Assembly: GCA_028290165.1 (NCBI GenBank)
Contig: JAQGKJ010000375.1
Coordinates: 1-8,412 of the forward strand
Length of the DNA stretch: 8,412 bases
DNA from: Bradyrhizobium sp.
Lineage (GTDB): Bacteria; Pseudomonadota; Alphaproteobacteria; Rhizobiales; Xanthobacteraceae
Direction: 5' to 3'
Positions within the stretch are counted from its first letter, which is position 1, and each line of letters opens with the position of its first letter. Below, in pieces: positions 1-6,822 of the stretch. The translations under genes were made by a program, and so were the position numbers. The notes under the pieces were generated by a model. That model had not been told where the DNA came from and did not search any database. It saw only the letters and a list, made by a program, of their open reading frames with translations.

Positions 1-624
1 AACCAGAACGCCGTCACCATCCGCGTCTTCCAGGGCGAGCGCGAAATGGCGGCCGACACCAAGGTGCTCGGCCAGTTCGACCTGATGGGCATTCCGCCGG
101 CGCCGCGCGGCATGCCGCAAATCGAAGTCACCTTCGATATTGACGCCAACGGCATCGTCAACGTGTCGGCCAAGGACAAGGCGACCGGCAAGGAACAGCA
201 GATCCGGATCCAGGCTTCCGGCGGTCTGTCCGAAGCTGACATCCAGAAGATGGTCAAGGACGCCGAGGCCAACGCCGCCGAGGACAAGAAGCGCCGCGAG
301 GCGGTCGACGCCAAAAACCATGCCGACTCGCTGGTGCATTCCACCGAGAAGGCGCTGGCCGAGCACGGTTCGAAAATCCCGGACACCGATCGCCGCGCCA
401 TCGAGGACGCCGTCAGCGATCTGAAGGAAGCGCTGAAGGGCGACGATGCGGAAGCGATCAAGGCCAAGACCAATACGCTGGCGCAGGTTTCGATGAAGCT
501 CGGCGAGGCGATGTACAAGCAGCAGGCCGAGGCCGATGCGGCCAAGGATGCCGCCAAGGACGACGTGGTCGACGCGGAATTCACCGAGGTCGACGACGAC
601 AAGAACAACAAGAAGTCTGCTTAA
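1..624 (+). CDS. dnaK: Chaperone protein DnaK (Hsp70), C-terminal part
   Basis: The frame is open from base 1 and gives the last 207 residues of DnaK, the cytosolic ATP-dependent Hsp70 chaperone that binds exposed hydrophobic peptides and works with DnaJ and GrpE. The ATPase domain lies outside the window. Visible parts are the end of the beta-sandwich substrate-binding domain ([47 protein letters not shown]), the alpha-helical lid starting near [16 protein letters not shown], and an acidic tail with the typical VDAEFTEV motif. It ends in TAA. An ATG at 46 is internal to the gene and is not a start. DnaK proteins are about 630-640 residues, so roughly the last third is present. The stop is followed 13 bases later by a terminator-like hairpin, then by dnaJ. 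Identification is essentially certain from motif content; the 5' truncation is due only to the window edge. Confidence 0.98.
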   Translation, partial: NQNAVTIRVFQGEREMAADTKVLGQFDLMGIPPAPRGMPQIEVTFDIDANGIVNVSAKDKATGKEQQIRIQASGGLSEADIQKMVKDAEANAAEDKKRREAVDAKNHADSLVHSTEKALAEHGSKIPDTDRRAIEDAVSDLKEALKGDDAEAIKAKTNTLAQVSMKLGEAMYKQQAEADAAKDAAKDDVVDAEFTEVDDDKNNKKSA

Positions 625-637
625 ACGGGCTTGGATC

Positions 638-698
638 ATGACCCTCATTCTGAAGAGCACGCCGGCAGCGTCTCCAGGAAATGGGGGTCATTTTTCTT
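638..698 (+). terminator. Candidate Rho-independent terminator/attenuator between dnaK and dnaJ
   Basis: Bases 638-649 (ATGACCCTCATT) pair with 680-691 (AATGGGGGTCAT) over 12 positions with one G-U wobble at 645/684. The 30-base interior can fold further: 650-652 with 675-677, 655-657 with 672-674, and ACGC at 659-662 with GCGT at 668-671 around a 5-base loop. The hairpin is followed directly by a T-rich run (691-698, TTTTTCTT), which is the form of an intrinsic terminator. It starts 13 bases after the dnaK stop. Because dnaJ follows on the same strand without an obvious strong promoter, partial read-through is a likely role. Folding was done by eye and not computed. Confidence 0.7.
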
Positions 699-729
699 TA
701 AGCCGGGGGCTGCATTCTCAAGGCGGGTG

Positions 730-744
730 CATTCCTTCGGAATG
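730..744 (+). other. Small hairpin in the dnaJ leader
   Basis: CATTCC (730-735) and GGAATG (739-744) form a perfect 6-bp stem with a 3-base TTC loop, 27 bases before the dnaJ start. A second TGCATTC copy lies at 711-717. No T-run follows, so it is not a terminator. It could be an RNA processing or stability element, or chance. No sigma32-type promoter was recognised between the upstream terminator and dnaJ. Confidence 0.3.
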
Positions 745-771
745 AGGACGAACTTCGGGCGGATTTGACGG

Positions 772-1905
772 ATGTCCACCAAGCGCTGCTACTACGAAAC
801 TCTTGAAGTCGACCGCAACGCGGATGAATCCAGACTCAAGGCGGCCTTCCGCAAGCTTGCGATGAAATGGCACCCGGACAAGAATCCGGGCGACGCCACC
901 AGCGAAACGCGCTTCAAGGAAATCAACGAAGCCTACGAGATTCTGAAAGACGGCGACAAGCGCGCCGCCTATGACCGCTTCGGCCATGCCGCGTTCGAGC
1001 AGGGCGCAGGCGGCGGCGGTCCCGGCTTCGGCGCCGGCTTTGCCTCGTCCTTCTCCGACATTTTCGAAGACCTGTTCGGCATGGCAGGCCAACGCGGCCG
1101 CGGCGGTGGGCGCGAGCGCGGCGCTGATCTTCGCTACAATATGGAAATCACGCTGGAGGAGGCTTTCCTCGGCAAGACCGCCCAGATCGAGATTCCGGTC
1201 TCGGTGACCTGCGAATCCTGTTCGGGCACCGGCGCCAAGGTCGGCACCAAGCCCAAAACCTGCTCGATGTGTGGGGGAGCCGGGCGGGTGCGGCAGGCGC
1301 AGGGATTTTTCACGCTGGAGCGGACCTGCCCCGGCTGCCAGGGCCGCGGCCAGATGATCGAGGACCCCTGTCCCTCATGCGCCGGCTCCGGGCGGGTGAC
1401 GCGCGAGCGGACCTTGTCGATCAATATTCCGCAAGGCGTCGAAGACGGCACGCGCATCCGCCTTGCCGGCGAAGGCGAGGCCGGCGTGCGCGGCGGGCCG
1501 CCGGGCGATCTCTACATCTTCCTTTCGCTCGCCACCCATCAGTTCTTTCAGCGCGACGGGGCCGACCTGCACTGCCGCGTCCCGATCTCGATGGTAACGG
1601 CGGCCTTGGGCGGCGAATTCGAGGTGCCGACCATCGACAAGGGCAAGACCAACGTGAAAGTCCCCTCCGGGACTCAATCGGGCCGGCGCTTTCGCATTGC
1701 ATCAAAAGGCATGCCGGTGCTCCGCTCGCGCCAGGCCGGCGACATGTATGTCCAGGTCGTGGTCGAGACGCCGCAGAATCTGACCAAGAAGCAGCAGGAA
1801 TTGCTGGCCGAGTTCGAAAAATTATCGTCCGGCGCGACCCAGCCGGAAGCGGCGGGTTTCTTCACCAAGGTCAAGGACTTCTTTGGAACCCGCGCCAATC
1901 CGTAG
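772..1905 (+). CDS. dnaJ: Chaperone protein DnaJ (Hsp40)
   Basis: DnaJ is the J-domain cochaperone that delivers unfolded clients to DnaK and stimulates its ATPase. The 377-residue protein has the full type I architecture. The J domain (about 6-70) has the essential HPD at residues 34-36. A Gly/Phe-rich linker runs from about 77 to 120. Four CxxCxGxG zinc-finger repeats have cysteines at 147/150, 164/167, 186/189 and 200/203. The C-terminal substrate-binding domains follow to about residue 345. Length matches the usual 370-380. The ATG at 772 is preceded by an in-frame TGA at 766-768, so no upstream start is possible. The ribosome site is weak (GGCGGA at 758-763). dnaK lies 147 bases upstream, the conserved partner arrangement. 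Expression probably depends on read-through from the dnaK transcript past the 638-698 hairpin, since no promoter of its own is evident. Confidence 0.98.
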   Translation: MSTKRCYYETLEVDRNADESRLKAAFRKLAMKWHPDKNPGDATSETRFKEINEAYEILKDGDKRAAYDRFGHAAFEQGAGGGGPGFGAGFASSFSDIFEDLFGMAGQRGRGGGRERGADLRYNMEITLEEAFLGKTAQIEIPVSVTCESCSGTGAKVGTKPKTCSMCGGAGRVRQAQGFFTLERTCPGCQGRGQMIEDPCPSCAGSGRVTRERTLSINIPQGVEDGTRIRLAGEGEAGVRGGPPGDLYIFLSLATHQFFQRDGADLHCRVPISMVTAALGGEFEVPTIDKGKTNVKVPSGTQSGRRFRIASKGMPVLRSRQAGDMYVQVVVETPQNLTKKQQELLAEFEKLSSGATQPEAAGFFTKVKDFFGTRANP

Positions 1906-2010
1906 AGCGCTCGCCAAAAGTGGACCGGATTTGCGTTTCGCCGTGCTTAAAATCACTGAAAGCACATGGCCTTATCGTCAAACCGCGCGCACCTTGGCTG
2001 ACCACGCGCG
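1905..2010. repeat. Structured dnaJ-pmtA spacer with inverted repeats
   Basis: Three inverted-repeat elements are visible. The 8-bp palindrome GAGCGCTC (1905-1912) overlaps the dnaJ stop codon. GTGCTT (1943-1948) pairs with AAGCAC (1960-1965) around an 11-base loop. CGCGCG (1984-1989) pairs with CGCGCG (2005-2010), extended inside by TGG (1995-1997) with CCA (2002-2004). None is followed by a T-run. The stretch around 1905-1940 (AGAGCG, AAAAGTGGACCGG, TTTGCGTTT) resembles from memory the interspersed intergenic repeats common in Rhizobiales, which often start with a TAGAGC stop-plus-repeat junction. No second copy exists in this window, so the repeat assignment is tentative. Confidence 0.35.
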
Positions 2011-2021
2011 AGCGCATCCAG

Positions 2022-2048
2022 CTTGACCGTATCGCCTGCTATCTATAC
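2022..2048 (+). promoter_or_regulatory. Weak sigma70-type promoter candidate upstream of pmtA
   Basis: CTTGAC at 2022-2027 matches the rhizobial -35 form, and CTATAC at 2043-2048 resembles a -10. The spacer is 15 bases, shorter than the usual 16-18. A start site would fall near 2055, giving a leader of about 50 bases before pmtA. It is the best match in the 201-base gap but could be chance. Confidence 0.3.
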
Positions 2049-2106
2049 CTGTTTATGACTATTTTCTGACACTCCCGCCCAAAAAGCGGTCCCGCCTGGT
2101 AGCGAC

Positions 2107-2709
2107 ATGCCTCTGCAATCGTCCGTGCGTGCGTTGAAGAAGCCTCCGCGTCTCGACGATGAGGTTCGTTTTCTCCGTTCATGGATTGAGAAGCCGCTGC
2201 ACATGGGCGCGGTGATGCCTTCCGGGCGGATTCTGGCCCGCACCATGGCGCAGTATGTCGACATCGATTCGGAAGGACCGATCGTCGAACTTGGGCCCGG
2301 GACCGGTGCGATCACCAACGCACTGATCGAACATGGCGTGGATCAGAAGCGTCTCGTACTGGTCGAATATAATCCCGGGTTCTGTGCGCTGCTGCGGGAC
2401 CGTTATCCGCACGCCACGGTGGTGCAGGGCGACGCCTATGCGTTGCGGGACTCGCTGTGGGACGTCCTGAGCATGCCGGCGTCCGCGGTCGTTTCCGGCC
2501 TGCCGCTGGTGACAAAACCGATGCTGACGCGCCTCAAACTGATCCGCGATGCTTTTCTGGCGCTGGCGCCGGGTGCGCCGTTCGTGCAGTTCACCTATTC
2601 GGTGGCGCCGCCGATTCCGAAATCGCTGCCGGGCGTATCCACAGAGGCCTCGGAGCGGATCTGGATGAACCTTCCGCCGGCCCGTGTCTGGGTGTATCGC
2701 AAGCGCTGA
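2107..2709 (+). CDS. pmtA: Phospholipid N-methyltransferase PmtA (rhizobial type)
   Basis: PmtA transfers methyl groups from S-adenosylmethionine to phosphatidylethanolamine at the cytoplasmic membrane face, towards phosphatidylcholine. The 200-residue protein is the size of the Agrobacterium/Sinorhizobium family. The family N-terminal region RLDDEVRFLRSWIEKP (about 15-30) is a membrane-binding amphipathic segment in characterised homologues. The SAM-binding motif I VELGPGTGAIT spans about 60-70, the acidic residue for the SAM ribose is E87 in VEYNP, QGD has D109, and the family signature SGLPL is at 130-134. There is no signal peptide or membrane segment. The ATG at 2107 is the natural start, with a weak ribosome site. 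In Bradyrhizobium, PmtA is reported to favour the first methylation, with other Pmt enzymes completing the series; whether that holds here is inference. A general rRNA-dimethylase-like methyltransferase is the main alternative, but the SGLPL and N-terminal motifs favour PmtA. Confidence 0.87.
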   Translation: MPLQSSVRALKKPPRLDDEVRFLRSWIEKPLHMGAVMPSGRILARTMAQYVDIDSEGPIVELGPGTGAITNALIEHGVDQKRLVLVEYNPGFCALLRDRYPHATVVQGDAYALRDSLWDVLSMPASAVVSGLPLVTKPMLTRLKLIRDAFLALAPGAPFVQFTYSVAPPIPKSLPGVSTEASERIWMNLPPARVWVYRKR

Positions 2710-2711
2710 TA

Positions 2712-2732
2712 CCGCGCTGCGTCGCCGCGCGG
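2712..2732 (+). other. GC hairpin after pmtA
   Basis: CCGCGC (2712-2717) and GCGCGG (2727-2732) form a perfect 6-bp stem with a 9-base loop, starting 3 bases after the pmtA stop. No T-run follows, so an intrinsic terminator is unlikely. It may stabilise the upstream message or be chance in GC-rich DNA. Confidence 0.3.
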
Positions 2733-2754
2733 GGCTCCGTCCTGCGATTAGATC

Positions 2755-3333
2755 ATGTCCGCGCTGAAAATCCTCGTGATCCCCGGCTCGCTGCGCACCG
2801 GCTCGCTCAATGCCAGGCTTGCGGCAGCAGCAGGTTACGAATTCGCGCAGGCCGGTGCCGAAGTCACCCGCATTTCTCTCTCTGATTTTCCGCTGCCGAT
2901 CTATGACGGCGACCTGCAGACGAAATCGGGCGTGCCGAAGAACGCGGTCAATCTCAAGCGCATGATCGGCGCGCATCATGGCGTCCTGATCGTGACGCCG
3001 GAATATAATTCCTCGGTGCCGGCTCTGGTCAAGAACACCATCGACTGGGTGACGCGGGTGCAGGATGCGCACGAGACCCGCGGCCAGGTGTTTCGCGAGC
3101 GCGCCTTTGCGATCGCAGCGGCCTCCGAAAGCCGGCTCGGCGGCACGCGGGCGCTGGCGGCGCTGCGGCTGATCCTGACCGCCTGTCACGCCAGCGTTAT
3201 TCCGAACCAGCTCGCGCTGTCGCACGCCAGCGAGGCCTATGATGATATGGACAGATTGAAGCATCCGGCCGATATCGAGGCGCTGGGCGCGCTGGTACGG
3301 CAACTGATCGACTTTTCCCAGCGCATGATGTGA
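2755..3333 (+). CDS. NADPH-dependent FMN reductase-like flavoprotein
   Basis: This 192-residue protein belongs to the flavodoxin-fold NAD(P)H:FMN/quinone reductase family (FMN_red; relatives include ChrR/YieF and azoreductases). Such enzymes reduce flavins, quinones or azo compounds in the cytosol, and the physiological substrate here cannot be told from sequence. After the first beta strand (KILVIPG) comes the FMN phosphate loop GSLRTGSLN (11-19). The second signature, PEYNSSVPALVKNTIDW (82-98), binds the flavin ring and contributes to the dimer. No signal peptide is seen. The ATG at 2755 sits 45 bases after pmtA and has no clear ribosome site, but conserved sequence begins within 5 residues, which supports the start. 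Its TGA stop lies 6 bases before pyrF, so the two are probably translated together. The family is well supported; a quinone or chromate reductase role is only a possibility. Confidence 0.88.
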   Translation: MSALKILVIPGSLRTGSLNARLAAAAGYEFAQAGAEVTRISLSDFPLPIYDGDLQTKSGVPKNAVNLKRMIGAHHGVLIVTPEYNSSVPALVKNTIDWVTRVQDAHETRGQVFRERAFAIAAASESRLGGTRALAALRLILTACHASVIPNQLALSHASEAYDDMDRLKHPADIEALGALVRQLIDFSQRMM

Positions 3334-3338
3334 GGTGA
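3332..3338 (+). promoter_or_regulatory. pyrF ribosome binding site overlapping the upstream stop codon
   Basis: GAGGTGA (3332-3338) shares its first bases with the TGA stop (3331-3333) of the flavoprotein gene and sits just before the pyrF ATG at 3340. Ribosomes ending the upstream gene would be on top of the next initiation site, which suggests translational coupling. It also supports 3340 as the start. Confidence 0.65.
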
Positions 3339-3339
3339 A

Positions 3340-4050
3340 ATGCAGCCATCTGATATCGCCACCCGCGACCGGTTGATTGTGGCGCTCGATCTGCCCGCGG
3401 TGGCGGCCGCGGAAGCAATGATTGCGCGGCTCGGCGACAGCGTGACATTTTACAAGATCGGCTATCAGCTGGCTTATGCCGGCGGCCTGCCGCTGGTGCG
3501 AAAACTCACCGACAGCGGCAAGAAGGTCTTCGTCGATCTCAAGCTGCACGACATCGGCAATACCGTGGCGCGCGGGGTCGAGAGCGTCGCCAAACTCGGC
3601 GCGACATTTTTGACCGTGCACGCCTATCCGCAGACCATGAAGGCAGCCGTCGAGGGCCGCGCCGGATCGGGCATGAAACTCCTCGCCGTCACCGTGCTGA
3701 CGTCCTACGACGACGGCGATCTCCATGCCGCGGGTTATCGCCTGGGCGTCTCCGATCTGGTCGAGGCCCGCGCCCAGCAGGCGCAGTTGCTCGGCGTCGA
3801 TGGCCTCGTGTGCTCGCCGGAAGAAGCCGCATCCCTGCATAAGATCGTCGGTCATCAAATGGTTCTGGTGACCCCGGGCGTTCGGCCCGCGGGATCGGCC
3901 ACCGGCGACCAGAAGCGCCTCATGACGCCGGGGCGCGCCATTTCGGCCGGTGCGGATTATCTGGTGGTCGGACGGCCCGTGATGGAAGCTGCCGATCCGA
4001 GAGCGGTGGCGGACGCCATCCAGGCCGAAATCGCGCAGGCGCTGGCATAA
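3340..4050 (+). CDS. pyrF: Orotidine 5'-phosphate decarboxylase
   Basis: PyrF catalyses the last step of UMP synthesis, decarboxylating orotidine 5'-phosphate to UMP in the cytosol. The 236-residue protein is of normal length for the bacterial family. It has the first-strand LIVALD motif (aspartate D17) and the catalytic DxKxxD signature in [12 protein letters not shown], with D66, K68 and D71. Further along are TVHAYP, the VTPGVRP segment that closes over the phosphate, and LVVGRPV near the C-terminus, where G211-R212 bind phosphate. All expected catalytic residues are present, so the enzyme should be active. It starts 6 bases after the flavoprotein gene with a ribosome site overlapping that stop, and is followed 20 bases later by a DUF1330 gene. 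No other pyrimidine gene is in the window, which is usual because pyrF is often separate from the pyr operon. No attenuator or PyrR-type leader is seen. Confidence 0.97.
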   Translation: MQPSDIATRDRLIVALDLPAVAAAEAMIARLGDSVTFYKIGYQLAYAGGLPLVRKLTDSGKKVFVDLKLHDIGNTVARGVESVAKLGATFLTVHAYPQTMKAAVEGRAGSGMKLLAVTVLTSYDDGDLHAAGYRLGVSDLVEARAQQAQLLGVDGLVCSPEEAASLHKIVGHQMVLVTPGVRPAGSATGDQKRLMTPGRAISAGADYLVVGRPVMEAADPRAVADAIQAEIAQALA

Positions 4051-4070
4051 CTGACAAAGGAGCACGTTAG

Positions 4071-4373
4071 ATGGCAAAGGGCTACTGGATCGCGCGGGTC
4101 GATGTGAACAACATGGACGGCTACAAGGAATACATCGCGCAGAACGGCGCGGTATTTGCGAAATACGGCGCGAAATTCCTGGTGCGCGGCGGCCGCTACG
4201 TCGACAAGGAGGGTTCATCCCGGTCGCGCAACGTGGTGCTGGAGTTCAAGGATTATCAAACCGCGCTTGCCTGCTACAACTCGCCGGAATACGCCCGCCT
4301 GGTCGCGATCCGCTCGCCCCATGCCGAGAGTGACCTCGTGATCATCGAAGGCTACGACGGGCCGCAGCCTTAA
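4071..4373 (+). CDS. DUF1330 family protein, function unknown
   Basis: This 100-residue soluble protein matches the pattern of the DUF1330 family, small proteins expected to adopt a dimeric alpha/beta (ferredoxin-like) barrel fold. Visible family features are the opening KGYWIARVDVNN, then YKEYIAQNGAVFAKYGAKFLVRGG, the VVLEF strand, and the helix with YNSPEYARLVAIR, ending in a beta strand with LVIIEGYDG. There is no signal peptide or membrane segment. It has the best ribosome site in the window, AAAGGAG at 4056-4062, 8 bases before the ATG, so it may be well translated. It lies 20 bases after pyrF and 62 bases before dapB on the same strand. No biochemical role can be assigned; the gene order links it only loosely to pyrimidine and lysine synthesis. 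The family call rests on pattern recall and was not searched. Confidence 0.85.
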   Translation: MAKGYWIARVDVNNMDGYKEYIAQNGAVFAKYGAKFLVRGGRYVDKEGSSRSRNVVLEFKDYQTALACYNSPEYARLVAIRSPHAESDLVIIEGYDGPQP

Positions 4374-4435
4374 GGCCCGGTTGGTTGCCGGAACAGCCCG
4401 CCCCGGCTATACGCAAGGGGGCGAGGTTTTGAAAC

Positions 4436-5251
4436 ATGTCCGACATGCGCTTGATCGTTGCCGGGGCCGGCGGCCGGATGGGCCGGGCGCTGACGCGCGT
4501 CATCTCGGAAACGCCGGGCGCCATCCTCACCGGCGCGCTGGAGGCGCCCGGTTCTGAACTCCTGGGAAAGGATGCCGGCGTGCTCGCGGGCCTGCCCGAC
4601 AACGGCGTGCAGCTGTCGGCCGATCTCTGGTCGCTGTCGGCGAATGCCGACGGCATTCTGGATTTCACCGTGCCGGGGGCGACCATTGCCAATGTCGCCA
4701 TCGCCGCCGAGCGCGGCCTGGTCCATGTCATCGGCACCACCGGCCTTTCGGCGTCCGACGATGCCGTGATCAAGAGCGTCACCTCACGCGCCATCGTGGT
4801 CAAATCAGGCAATATGAGCCTCGGCGTCAACCTGCTGGCGGCGCTGGTCAAGCGGGTCGCGCAATCGCTGGACGAAAGTTTTGATATCGAGGTTCTGGAA
4901 ATGCACCACCGGGCCAAGATCGATGCGCCGTCCGGCACCGCATTGATGCTTGGCGAGGCTGCCGCGGCGGGCCGCAAGATCGCACTGGATCAGCACGCCG
5001 CGCGTGGCCGTGATGGCTTAACCGGCGCGCGGCGATCAGGCGATATCGGCTTTGCGGCGTTGCGCGGCGGCACCGTCACCGGCGATCACAGCGTGATTTT
5101 CGCAGGCCCCATGGAACGCATCGAGCTGACGCACCGGGCCGAGGACCGCACGATGTTCGCGCAAGGCGCCGTCAAGGCAGCCCTTTGGGCGCGCCATCAG
5201 AAGCCCGGGTTCTATTCGATGGCTGACGTGCTCGGGCTCAGAGATTTCTAG
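4436..5251 (+). CDS. dapB: 4-hydroxy-tetrahydrodipicolinate reductase
   Basis: DapB reduces 4-hydroxy-tetrahydrodipicolinate with NAD(P)H to tetrahydrodipicolinate, in the diaminopimelate pathway that supplies lysine and the peptidoglycan cross-link residue. The 271-residue protein matches the usual 270-275. The N-terminal Rossmann motif is [10 protein letters not shown] (about 8-17). FTVPG and IGTTGLS follow in the nucleotide domain, and [13 protein letters not shown] leads into the substrate domain. The signature [15 protein letters not shown] (155-169) carries the proposed general acid H157 and lysine K161, with the same spacing as H159/K163 in E. coli. The C-terminus has the conserved GDHSVIF and [13 protein letters not shown] segments. 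The ATG at 4436 follows GCGAGG (4421-4426) at 9 bases; a second in-frame ATG at 4445 is possible but less well placed. No lysine riboswitch is recognisable in the 62-base upstream gap. It is followed by gpmA after 21 bases. Confidence 0.97.
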   Translation: MSDMRLIVAGAGGRMGRALTRVISETPGAILTGALEAPGSELLGKDAGVLAGLPDNGVQLSADLWSLSANADGILDFTVPGATIANVAIAAERGLVHVIGTTGLSASDDAVIKSVTSRAIVVKSGNMSLGVNLLAALVKRVAQSLDESFDIEVLEMHHRAKIDAPSGTALMLGEAAAAGRKIALDQHAARGRDGLTGARRSGDIGFAALRGGTVTGDHSVIFAGPMERIELTHRAEDRTMFAQGAVKAALWARHQKPGFYSMADVLGLRDF

Positions 5252-5272
5252 AGATGTGAACGGAATCAAGAA

Positions 5273-5893
5273 ATGAGCGACCGTCTTCTCGTGCTCGTGC
5301 GTCACGGCCAGAGCGAATGGAACTTGAAGAACCTCTTCACCGGCTGGAAGGATCCCGATCTCACAGAGCAGGGCATTGCGGAGGCCAAAGAGGCCGGGTG
5401 CAAACTGAAAGAGCAGGGGCTGAAGTTCGACATCGCCTTTACCTCGGTGCTCAAGCGCGCGCAGCACACGCTCGACCTGACGCTTGCCGAACTCGGCCAG
5501 ACCGACATTCCGGTCAAGCGGGACCTCGCGCTCAACGAGCGCGACTACGGCGATCTCTCTGGATTGAACAAGGACGAGGCGCGCAAGAAATGGGGCGAGG
5601 AGCAGGTTCATATCTGGCGGCGGTCCTACGACGTGCCGCCGCCCGGCGGTGAAAGCCTGAAGGATACGCTGGCGCGCACGCTGCCCTATTACGTGCAAGA
5701 GATCTTGCCCTGCGTGCTGCGCAGCGAGCGCACGCTGGTCGCGGCCCACGGCAACTCGCTGCGCGCTCTGATCATGGTGCTGGAAAAACTCTCGCCGAAG
5801 GAAATTCTGGCGCGCGAGCTCGCGACCGGCGTGCCAATCATCTACCGGCTCAATGCCGACGCCACCGTGGCCTCGAAACTCGATCTGGCGTGA
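5273..5893 (+). CDS. gpmA: 2,3-bisphosphoglycerate-dependent phosphoglycerate mutase (short form)
   Basis: GpmA interconverts 3- and 2-phosphoglycerate in glycolysis and gluconeogenesis through a phosphohistidine intermediate. The histidine phosphatase motif [10 protein letters not shown] places the phospho-accepting H11 in R10-H11-G12. [23 protein letters not shown], and [42 protein letters not shown] follow in order, written here only to show the family blocks, with E89 and the second catalytic histidine H159 in [10 protein letters not shown]. At 206 residues it lacks roughly 40 C-terminal residues of the 250-residue E. coli enzyme, as is usual for the alphaproteobacterial form, and no frameshift is apparent. 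The ATG at 5273 has only a weak site (CGGAA at 5261-5265). It is the last gene of the rightward block, 21 bases after dapB, and is convergent with the alkyltransferase gene. A general histidine phosphatase is unlikely because the mutase-specific [10 protein letters not shown] and [10 protein letters not shown] blocks are intact. Confidence 0.95.
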   Translation: MSDRLLVLVRHGQSEWNLKNLFTGWKDPDLTEQGIAEAKEAGCKLKEQGLKFDIAFTSVLKRAQHTLDLTLAELGQTDIPVKRDLALNERDYGDLSGLNKDEARKKWGEEQVHIWRRSYDVPPPGGESLKDTLARTLPYYVQEILPCVLRSERTLVAAHGNSLRALIMVLEKLSPKEILARELATGVPIIYRLNADATVASKLDLA

Positions 5894-5894
5894 T

Positions 5895-5911
5895 GATGGG
5901 CTCAACCCATC
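5895..5911. terminator. Candidate terminator hairpin between convergent genes
   Basis: GATGGG (5895-5900) and CCCATC (5906-5911) form a perfect 6-bp stem with a 5-base loop, one base after the gpmA stop. It lies in the 32-base gap between convergent genes, where a bidirectional terminator is expected. No T-run follows on either strand, so efficiency is doubtful. Confidence 0.4.
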
Positions 5912-5925
5912 CTGCGGGCTAGTCG

Positions 5926-6822
5926 TCAATGCACCCCAACTTGCCCGGCTTCCCAGCCGAGCATCGCCTGCTTGCGGGTGATGCCCCAGTGATAGCCGGT
6001 GAGTTGGCCGCCTTTGCCGAGCGCGCGGTGGCACGGCACCACGAACGACACTGGATTCTTTCCGACCGCGGCGCCGACGGCGCGCGAGGCCTTCGGGCTT
6101 TTGATCCGGGTTGCGATATCCGAATAGCAGACCGCGCGGCCCATCGGGATTTTCAACAGCGTCTCCCACACCCGCACCTCGAAGTCGGTGCCGATCAGCA
6201 CGACGCGCAGCGGCTGATCCGGCCGCCAGAGTTTTGTGTCGAAGATGCGGTGCGCCATCGCGGCCGTACCGTCGCGATCTTCGACATAGGTCGCGCGCGG
6301 CCAGCGCCGCTGCATGTCGGCGAGCGCGGCCGCCTCGTCGCCGGGATCGGCAAACGCAAGCCCGGCGAGCCCGCGGCCGCTGGCGATCACGATCGCCGTG
6401 CCGAACGGGGAAGCGTGGAATCCGTAGGCCAGCGTCATGCCGGCGCCGCCGTTCTTCCATTCGCCCGGCGACATCGCCTCATGGGTCACGAATAAATCGT
6501 GCAGCCGCCCCGGGCCGGAAAGGCCGGAGTCGAGTGCGGCGTCGAGAACGCTGGCGGAATCGCGCAGCAGGCCCTTGGCGTGATCAAGCGTCAGCGCCTG
6601 CATGAAGGCCTTTGGCGTCAGCCCGGCCCAGCGGCGAAACAGATGGTGCAGCTCATCCGGCGTCACGGCGGCGGCGTCGGCCACCGATTCAATGGTCGGT
6701 TGCGCGCGCCAGTGCTCCGAGATGAAGGCGATGGCGCGCCGCACCGAATCATAGTCGCGGAGCGCGGCGTTCTGGGGTCCCGGTGTTGTGAGGCGGTGCT
6801 CATTCATGGCGAGGTTCATCAT
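5926..6822 (-). CDS. AraC-type HTH / methylated-DNA-[protein]-cysteine S-methyltransferase fusion
   Basis: This is an Ada-related two-part protein of 298 residues from the ATG at 6822. Residues about 24-124 form an AraC-family DNA-binding domain (VRRAIAFISEHW, ESVADAAAVTPDELHHLFRR, GLTPKAFMQA, MSPGEW). Residues about 129-298 form the O6-alkylguanine-DNA alkyltransferase, which removes an alkyl group from guanine onto its own cysteine. The active-site block VVPCHRALGKGGQLTGYHWG has C264, preceded by the arginine finger region ASRAVGAAVGKNP (R247, N256). The N-terminal four-cysteine zinc domain of E. coli Ada, which senses methyl phosphotriesters, is absent. Earlier GTG (6858) and later ATGs (6819, 6807) are alternative starts; the residues added by the GTG look unlike coding sequence. 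It lies 55 bases downstream of the DUF2244 gene on the same strand and may share its transcript. The repair function is well supported; a regulatory role is inference. Confidence 0.92.
   Translation of the reverse strand: MMNLAMNEHRLTTPGPQNAALRDYDSVRRAIAFISEHWRAQPTIESVADAAAVTPDELHHLFRRWAGLTPKAFMQALTLDHAKGLLRDSASVLDAALDSGLSGPGRLHDLFVTHEAMSPGEWKNGGAGMTLAYGFHASPFGTAIVIASGRGLAGLAFADPGDEAAALADMQRRWPRATYVEDRDGTAAMAHRIFDTKLWRPDQPLRVVLIGTDFEVRVWETLLKIPMGRAVCYSDIATRIKSPKASRAVGAAVGKNPVSFVVPCHRALGKGGQLTGYHWGITRKQAMLGWEAGQVGVH

Noticed and set aside
1269..2069. A 266-codon plus-strand frame overlapping dnaJ and running into the spacer
   Set aside because: It is a +1 shadow of dnaJ, whose zinc fingers and C-terminal domains are intact in the real frame. 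The part beyond the dnaJ stop has no protein-like pattern and no own start.
2179..4218. A 679-codon open frame on the minus strand spanning pmtA, the flavoprotein gene and pyrF
   Set aside because: It is fully antisense to three genes with intact family motifs. Its translation is rich in Arg, His and Gln without domain pattern, as expected for the antisense frame of GC-rich, third-position-biased genes.
4374..4435. Possible lysine riboswitch or small gene before dapB
   Set aside because: The gap is only 62 bases, too short for the lysine aptamer, and it contains only a ribosome site and no open frame with a start.
5273..5893. gpmA read as truncated because it is about 40 residues shorter than E. 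coli GpmA
   Set aside because: All catalytic blocks are present and the gene ends cleanly. The roughly 206-residue form is usual in alphaproteobacteria.
5036..6460. A 474-codon minus-strand open frame across dapB, gpmA and part of the alkyltransferase gene
   Set aside because: It is antisense to dapB and gpmA and is in the wrong frame for the alkyltransferase. Its Arg-rich translation has no recognisable motifs.
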